NCBI GenBank assembly: GCA_016187465.1
Contig: JACPJQ010000003.1
Coordinates: 310,001-374,000, forward strand
From: Candidatus Woesearchaeota archaeon
GTDB taxonomy: Archaea; Nanobdellota; Nanobdellia; Woesearchaeales; GW2011-AR4
Direction of reading: 5' to 3'
DNA length: 64,000 bases
A program made the position numbers and the translations under genes. Shown here piece by piece: positions 59,445 to 64,000 of this stretch (positions are counted from its first letter, which is position 1; each line of letters opens with the position of its first letter). The notes below the pieces were generated by a model, which did no database searches, had not been told where the DNA came from, and was given only the letters and a program-made list of their open reading frames with translations.

Positions 59445-61751
59445 TTAATAAATCGGATAATCATAATATTTTGGCTGCTCGAATGGCAATTTTATTTCTT
59501 TTATTTCCTTGTTGATGTTGTTCAAGTCATTTGCTTTTATCTTGCCTGCTGAAACCGTGTAAAGCACGTCGTCCATGTACATACCCCTCCTCACAGCGTT
59601 TGGCGAGCCGTAATAGTAATAGTCTCTCTGCTCGTCGCCTTCATTGTGGGTTATTTTTCCTTTTACCTTGAATCCATCTTCCAGCGTAAGGCTGAAAACA
59701 TAAGCGCCCTGCCATAGCCTTTGGGTGCGGTACCCGAGCTTTGGGTCATAATACTGCTTGCCTTTAACCTCTGTGACTGGAATGACAAGCAGGTTCTTTT
59801 TCCTGTCAAACAAAAACGCCTTGTGATCCCTTAAAGCCTCTGAATCAGTTCCCGCTTCTCCTATTTCATATTTGTCAAGCTGTTTCGGGTTTTTAACATC
59901 TGAAACGTCAAACAGGGCAAGCTTTACTCCTTTTGTCGAGACTCCGCCCCATTCATTGCTTTCAGTTTCCTTGCCTATGCCGATAATATGGTTCTCATCA
60001 TAAGGGTGCAAATAGTCTGAAAATCCTGGTATTTTTAATTCGCCTAATATTTCAGGATTGCTTGGATTTGACAAATCTATGACAAACAGCGGGTCAATCC
60101 TTTTGAAAGTTACCATGTAGAGCCTGTCGCCAATAAATCTGGTAGAATAGATTCTTTCATCAGGAGCTATTTCTTCAAGCTTGCCAATAGTTTCCATATC
60201 ATCGTCAAGGACATACACATTGTTGTACATCATGTATTTGCCTTCCCTTGGAATTGGCGGCCTGATTATCAAAGATTTTGAAACTGCAGCCTCTGAAGAT
60301 ACTGCCTTGCCCGTGACTTCCTGGGCAGAAACAGCTACACCTGCAGAAGGCTGTGAGCCCTCTGCACCTCTGACAGCCATCGGAATGATGCCGTAAAACT
60401 CCATTGTGGTTGCGACTCTCAGATTGTTGTTGAAATCGTCTAATGAAAACTGATTCGATAGATATCCAGAAACTTCCCCTTTAGCGCCATATTCGATATC
60501 GCCTTTGTCTATCTTTATTTTATGTACGACTGTCTTTCTTCTTTCCTGCTCGAGCTTTGCTTCATAGTCAGCAATAGTGTCTTCTATTTTTTGGATAAGC
60601 TCGTCTCTTTTATCCTCGTCCATGCTGTTGTACATGTCTTCAAGCAATGAAGATATCCTTTCCCACCTCTCATTCGAATTCAGGGAGCCGTCATCTTTTA
60701 TTTCATTTATTTTTGACCGGATATCTGAAGGCAGCAAAGGCACCACAACTTCATAGAATCTTTCCTCATTGTGTTTTTCGTAGTATGTGTAAGGGGGATT
60801 TTTCTGGTATGCGATGTAAATATTATCCTGTGAAACGTACAATGTGTTCGAGTAGCCCATCATAAACGTCTTTGCATTTACCTCGTCTTTTTCCTCAAAA
60901 ATATTGAAAGACGCGACTGTGTGAAAAACATAATTCTGCTCGGGATTGTCAAAATAATAAATATCAGGCCTTGCAATAATTCTTGCAGACGATTTTATCT
61001 GGGGCAGTGCAATGATTGGGCCGCTGTAGTAGACATCATCTTTTACAATGAAGTATGCATAATCACCTATCATTCTTGATTCAAAGTAATAGCCGTCTAG
61101 ATTGTAATCCTTAACAAGTTCGGGCTCGCTTCTGTCGGATATGTCATAAATAAAAACGTGCGTCTTGCTGGTATGCCTCGGCCTAGGCACGAAATCGTAT
61201 TGCTCAAAGTAAGGGACTTCTGCATTATCCTCTGAGAAAACCGCCATCCTGTCCTTGTTCACAAGCATGTTCCTGGGCCTTCCAACAAGCTTTGTCTCGG
61301 AAATTATTTTTCCGTCTTCTGCCGGGAACGCGTCAACAATCACAAGCTTGTCCTGCACAATAGTATAAATGTACTTGCCGTCGTTTTTGACAAAATCGGC
61401 TTCGTCTACTCCTTCTACCTGCACATTTGTCTGTGAGTAGTCACTTGCTGCGCCTGAATCGGCTTTGGCTGCGCTTGGGGCTGCGGCAGATTCCTGCGCC
61501 ATCATCACATCACCGGCAAACGCTCGTTTAATGCCGCCCGTAAATCCGCTTGCATAGCCTGAGCTTATTGCAGCCTTCTCAAGAAAATCGCGCACTTCCT
61601 GCGCAGACGAAAATTTCTTCAATTCTTGGGTTGTCTGAAACTCTGTATTTTTTATTTCTCCTGGAACTTGCGGCTTGCAGCTTACCAACAGAATGCTGGT
61701 TAGCAGAATCATTGAAAGCAAAAGTCTTGAATTTGTTTTTTGTTTTTCCAT
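59445..61751 (-). CDS. Secreted lipoprotein beta-propeller (Beta_propel family)
   Basis: 768 residues. The signal LLLSMILLTSILLVSC ends in a lipobox-like LVSC with Cys25 as possible lipid anchor. QTNVQVEGVDEADFVKNDGKYIYTI is the characteristic start of the propeller family (PF09826-type); many repeated VFIYDISDRSEPELV and LFDVSDVKNPKQLDKYE blades follow, with an alpha-helical insert around 360-420. Surface-exposed, ligand unknown. Preceded on the same strand by a membrane-bound HTH gene, probably its regulator. Confidence 0.88.
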   Translation of the reverse strand: MEKQKTNSRLLLSMILLTSILLVSCKPQVPGEIKNTEFQTTQELKKFSSAQEVRDFLEKAAISSGYASGFTGGIKRAFAGDVMMAQESAAAPSAAKADSGAASDYSQTNVQVEGVDEADFVKNDGKYIYTIVQDKLVIVDAFPAEDGKIISETKLVGRPRNMLVNKDRMAVFSEDNAEVPYFEQYDFVPRPRHTSKTHVFIYDISDRSEPELVKDYNLDGYYFESRMIGDYAYFIVKDDVYYSGPIIALPQIKSSARIIARPDIYYFDNPEQNYVFHTVASFNIFEEKDEVNAKTFMMGYSNTLYVSQDNIYIAYQKNPPYTYYEKHNEERFYEVVVPLLPSDIRSKINEIKDDGSLNSNERWERISSLLEDMYNSMDEDKRDELIQKIEDTIADYEAKLEQERRKTVVHKIKIDKGDIEYGAKGEVSGYLSNQFSLDDFNNNLRVATTMEFYGIIPMAVRGAEGSQPSAGVAVSAQEVTGKAVSSEAAVSKSLIIRPPIPREGKYMMYNNVYVLDDDMETIGKLEEIAPDERIYSTRFIGDRLYMVTFKRIDPLFVIDLSNPSNPEILGELKIPGFSDYLHPYDENHIIGIGKETESNEWGGVSTKGVKLALFDVSDVKNPKQLDKYEIGEAGTDSEALRDHKAFLFDRKKNLLVIPVTEVKGKQYYDPKLGYRTQRLWQGAYVFSLTLEDGFKVKGKITHNEGDEQRDYYYYGSPNAVRRGMYMDDVLYTVSAGKIKANDLNNINKEIKEIKLPFEQPKYYDYPIY

Positions 61752-61814
61752 CTTATCTTTTAGTTAAGTTGCCCTTGTATAAATACTTGCCCATAGCTTT
61801 GAATCTGTTTGAAG

Positions 61815-62420
61815 TTATTTAATGTCTTTTCTGAACAAACCAACTACCAGATAGATTGCCAATGTGAATAATGCCCCAGCCAAAAACCACAAAGCAATGT
61901 TCTGCGGGATCGATGTTACTTGCTCGACAGGAGCTGCCTGGCTTAACGCCATAGGCGCTGATTCAAGCCCCCTGTCAGCTATTGCAGATTTAGCAGCCGC
62001 CATTTCCTGAGTCGCAATTCGTCCTGAAAGATATTTTGAAACAAGCTGAATAACTCCGGCTGCTGCGCTGACAATCAAAGCAACCGGCAGAATGCTCTTG
62101 AGCTTTTCCTTTATGCCGAAAGTCTTTTTTGGCGCTATTATTATATATTTGTTTGCCAGCCTGTAATGGCTTACTTCCTTGCCTTTCTGGCTGTAATGGA
62201 ACTCCTTTGAATCTATTAATCCTGTTTGCATCAACTGTTGTAGATTATAATGAACTGTAGATATTGGAAGATTTAATTTCGAGGCAAGCTCTGATTCAGT
62301 TGCTTCCCGGCTAGATAAATAATCCAGTATTTTCCTGCAGGACTCGTTGCTGATTACGTTTGATATTTTCTTGATTTTATCGTCTTCCATGGACAATAAA
62401 AGGAAATTCTTGTTCGCCAT
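61815..62420 (-). CDS. Winged-helix regulator with membrane tether
   Basis: 201 residues. N-terminal ArsR-like winged helix (NESCRKILDYLSSREATESELASKL, ISTVHYNLQQLMQTGLI), then two hydrophobic segments (ILPVALIVSAAAGVIQLV, about 110-127; IALWFLAGALFTLAIYLVVGLF, near the C-terminus). A TATA-like CTTTTTAAATAGG about 20-35 bp upstream favours the first ATG. Membrane-tethered, so it may sense the envelope and control the propeller gene 63 bp downstream. Confidence 0.85.
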   Translation of the reverse strand: MANKNFLLLSMEDDKIKKISNVISNESCRKILDYLSSREATESELASKLNLPISTVHYNLQQLMQTGLIDSKEFHYSQKGKEVSHYRLANKYIIIAPKKTFGIKEKLKSILPVALIVSAAAGVIQLVSKYLSGRIATQEMAAAKSAIADRGLESAPMALSQAAPVEQVTSIPQNIALWFLAGALFTLAIYLVVGLFRKDIK

Positions 62421-62548
62421 AGTAAAAGTAATAGATTTCTGCTTTTTAAATAGGTTTTGATAGGTTTGAACTGGTTGGAAGTTAAGGATGGTACTTTAAC
62501 TTGTATGCAACGAATAACTTTATAAATAAAAATTCTTAACCATTCGCT

Positions 62549-63901
62549 ATGGTCCTTGACAAGCTGTCTGACTCTTTGAAAAACACTTTGCAGAAGATAG
62601 CAAAATCTCTTTTTGTAGATGAAAAACTCATAAATGAATTGATAAAAGACATTCAGAGGGCTCTGCTTCAGGCAGACGTGAATGTAAAGCTTGTATTTGA
62701 CTTAACAGAAAAGATAAAGAAGAGGGCATTGAATGAGGAATCCCCAAAAGGGCTGACAAAAAAAGAGCAGCTGATAAATATTGTCTACGATGAATTGGTG
62801 AATTTCCTGGGCAAAGAGCAGCACAGGATAGAAGTAAAGCAAAAGCCGTTCAAGATAATGCTTGTCGGGTTGTTCGGCTCCGGAAAAACAACAACAGCGG
62901 GAAAGCTTGCAAAATTCTACACAAAAAGGGGCTTCAAGGTCGCATTGGTTGGATTGGATGTCCATAGGCATGCTGCGATGGAGCAGATTGAGCAGGTTGG
63001 AAAGCACGCAAATGTCAAGGTATTTTCAGACAGGAAAACAAAAGACCCTTTAGAGATATGGGAAAAATTCAAAGAGGATTTCAACGAGTTTGATATTTTG
63101 ATAATAGACACTTCCGGAAGGGACGCTTTAAGCCATGACCTGATCGCCGAAATAGAGGAAGTCAATAGAAAAATCCAGCCAAATGAGAATTTGCTTGTCA
63201 TTTCCGCTGACATAGGCCAGGCTGCCCAGAAACAGGCCGAGCAATTCCATAAAAGCTGCGGCATAACCGGAGTTGTTGTTTCAAAAATGGACGGCACTGC
63301 AAAAGGAGGAGGGGCACTGACTGCGTGCTCTGTTTCCGGCGCGCCTATAAAATTTATAGGAAGTGGAGAAAAGATAGACGATCTTGAGCAGTTCAACCCG
63401 CAGGGCTTTGTCGGCAGGATTTTGGGCATGGGCGACTTGGAAGCATTGCTTGAGAAGGCAAAAGAAGTGATAAAGGAAGAAGACGCAGAGGATCTGGGCA
63501 AGAGATTCCTGAAAGGTGAGTTCAATCTGATTGACCTTTACGAGCAGATGGAAGCTATGTCTAAGATGGGCCCTTTGAGCAGCATTGTCGAGATGATTCC
63601 GGGATTCGGGCAGCTGAAATTGCCAAAAGAGATGCTTCAAACCCAGGAGGGAAAATTAAAAAAATGGAAATATGTAATTCAAAGTATGACTAAAGAAGAA
63701 CTTGAAAGACCAGATGAACTTATGGACTCTGCAAGAGTAGATAGAGTTGCTAAAGGATCTGGAACCTCTACTCAAGAAGTACGCGAGCTAATTAAACAAT
63801 ATCGTCAGAGTAAAAAGATGATAAAATTATTTAAAGGTAATAAGGGAGACATAAGTAAGATGATGAAAAAATTCAGCGGCAGGCTGCCGATGGGCGGTTG
63901 A
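62549..63901 (+). CDS. srp54: Signal recognition particle protein SRP54
   Basis: 450 residues. N domain, G domain with GLFGSGKTTTAGKLA, DTSGRDALSHD, SKMDGTAKGGGAL, and a Met-rich M domain (YEQMEAMSKMGPLSSIVEMIPG, then the C-terminal SRP-RNA binding helices). GDTFR of the G2 box is changed to GLDVHRHAAMEQ, keeping Arg. The last 65 codons differ in codon use from the rest, see findings. The SRP RNA gene is not identified in the window. Confidence 0.95.
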   Translation: MVLDKLSDSLKNTLQKIAKSLFVDEKLINELIKDIQRALLQADVNVKLVFDLTEKIKKRALNEESPKGLTKKEQLINIVYDELVNFLGKEQHRIEVKQKPFKIMLVGLFGSGKTTTAGKLAKFYTKRGFKVALVGLDVHRHAAMEQIEQVGKHANVKVFSDRKTKDPLEIWEKFKEDFNEFDILIIDTSGRDALSHDLIAEIEEVNRKIQPNENLLVISADIGQAAQKQAEQFHKSCGITGVVVSKMDGTAKGGGALTACSVSGAPIKFIGSGEKIDDLEQFNPQGFVGRILGMGDLEALLEKAKEVIKEEDAEDLGKRFLKGEFNLIDLYEQMEAMSKMGPLSSIVEMIPGFGQLKLPKEMLQTQEGKLKKWKYVIQSMTKEELERPDELMDSARVDRVAKGSGTSTQEVRELIKQYRQSKKMIKLFKGNKGDISKMMKKFSGRLPMGG

Positions 63902-63922
63902 TTATTGTATTCAATTCTGTTG

Positions 63923-63943
63923 AATAATCAAAAAAAGATTATT
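63923..63943. terminator. Convergent terminator hairpin
   Basis: AATAATC/GATTATT stem (63923-63929, 63937-63943) around an A7 loop, between srp54 and a minus-strand 3' end. Could stop transcription from both sides. Confidence 0.4.
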
Positions 63944-64000
63944 AATCGGAGAAATTTCTTGCAATCTCCTCTAATAAGTTAATGGCATTTGTAAGAGCCT
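63942..64000 (-). CDS. 3' end of a minus-strand gene (partial)
   Basis: The frame ends at TAA 63942-63944 and reads ALTNAINLLEEIARNFSD before the window edge. The helical, protein-like pattern is consistent with a real C-terminus, but 19 codons cannot be assigned. Confidence 0.4.
   Translation of the reverse strand, partial: ALTNAINLLEEIARNFSD

Noticed and set aside
62917..63525. 202-codon minus-strand frame opposite srp54
   Set aside because: Ser/Pro-rich shadow composition typical of antisense to a conserved gene.

Overview
This 64 kb window is archaeal chromosome, and the gene set suggests a small-genome DPANN archaeon of the Woesearchaeota/Pacearchaeota kind. Archaeal markers are class I lysyl-tRNA synthetase, ribosomal proteins L44e and S27e, aIF2-alpha, Nop10, a PAC2 proteasome chaperone, GINS, prefoldin alpha, SRP54/FtsY, PurP, NikR, an S-layer protein and two tRNAs with bulge-helix-bulge introns. 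TATA-like boxes 22-32 bp before start codons point to many leaderless mRNAs. Internal operon genes tend to carry GGTG/GGAGG ribosome sites instead. Bacterial-looking features are mixed in: fused GuaA, TGS-type ThrRS, a cold-shock protein, dPGM, ScpA and Tat-exported murein-type enzymes. The lineage is an inference from gene content, not from a phylogeny.

Layout. 0-1 kb: end of lysS. 1-5.4 kb: a nickel module (LarC, LarB, LarE, an HX4DH nickel permease, and divergent NikR) that makes the nickel-pincer cofactor of lactate racemase-type enzymes; LarA itself is not here. 5.4-7.4 kb: a retropepsin-like protease and RimK-type ATP-grasp pair. 7.4-22 kb: purine synthesis (purA, two purP, guaA, purF, purD; prs and a 5-formyl-THF cyclo-ligase follow) interleaved with toxin-antitoxin genes (UPF0175/PIN, HicBA, and a second HicB with frameshifted HicA), a cold-shock protein, an AbrB-PhoU protein and a 530-residue orphan. 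A second copy of the last 10 guaA codons lies 1 kb beyond guaA and brackets a membrane protein plus HicBA, like an insertion scar. 23.6-23.8 kb: tRNA-Gly(GCC) with an intron in the T arm and tRNA-Val(UAC) with a canonical intron. 24-30 kb: ScpA, an aminotransferase, Prs, prefoldin alpha, FtsY and a truncated Hel308-like helicase. 30-40 kb: GalT, phosphoglycerate mutase, SAM hydroxide adenosyltransferase, enolase, and the conserved L44e/S27e/aIF2-alpha/Nop10/PAC2 block interrupted by an opposite-strand glycosyltransferase; then GINS and a radical SAM enzyme.

40-56 kb is a cell-surface region. It holds an S-layer gene with an unusual leader, a GT2-TPR glycosyltransferase, a divergent pair of twin-arginine-exported enzymes (a serine beta-lactamase/PBP-like protein and an SLT transglycosylase-like protein), and a MoxR/DUF58/VWA operon carrying an MntA-HepT toxin-antitoxin insert. 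56-64 kb: an AbrB protein, two orphans, ThrRS, a lipoprotein beta-propeller with a membrane-tethered HTH regulator, and SRP54.

The most unusual points are the T-arm tRNA intron, the guaA 3'-end scar, the peptidoglycan-type exported enzyme pair in an archaeon, the NikR with a substituted nickel ligand, and the duplicated translation-start region ahead of the S-layer gene. No CRISPR array, rRNA, transposase or integrase was seen.
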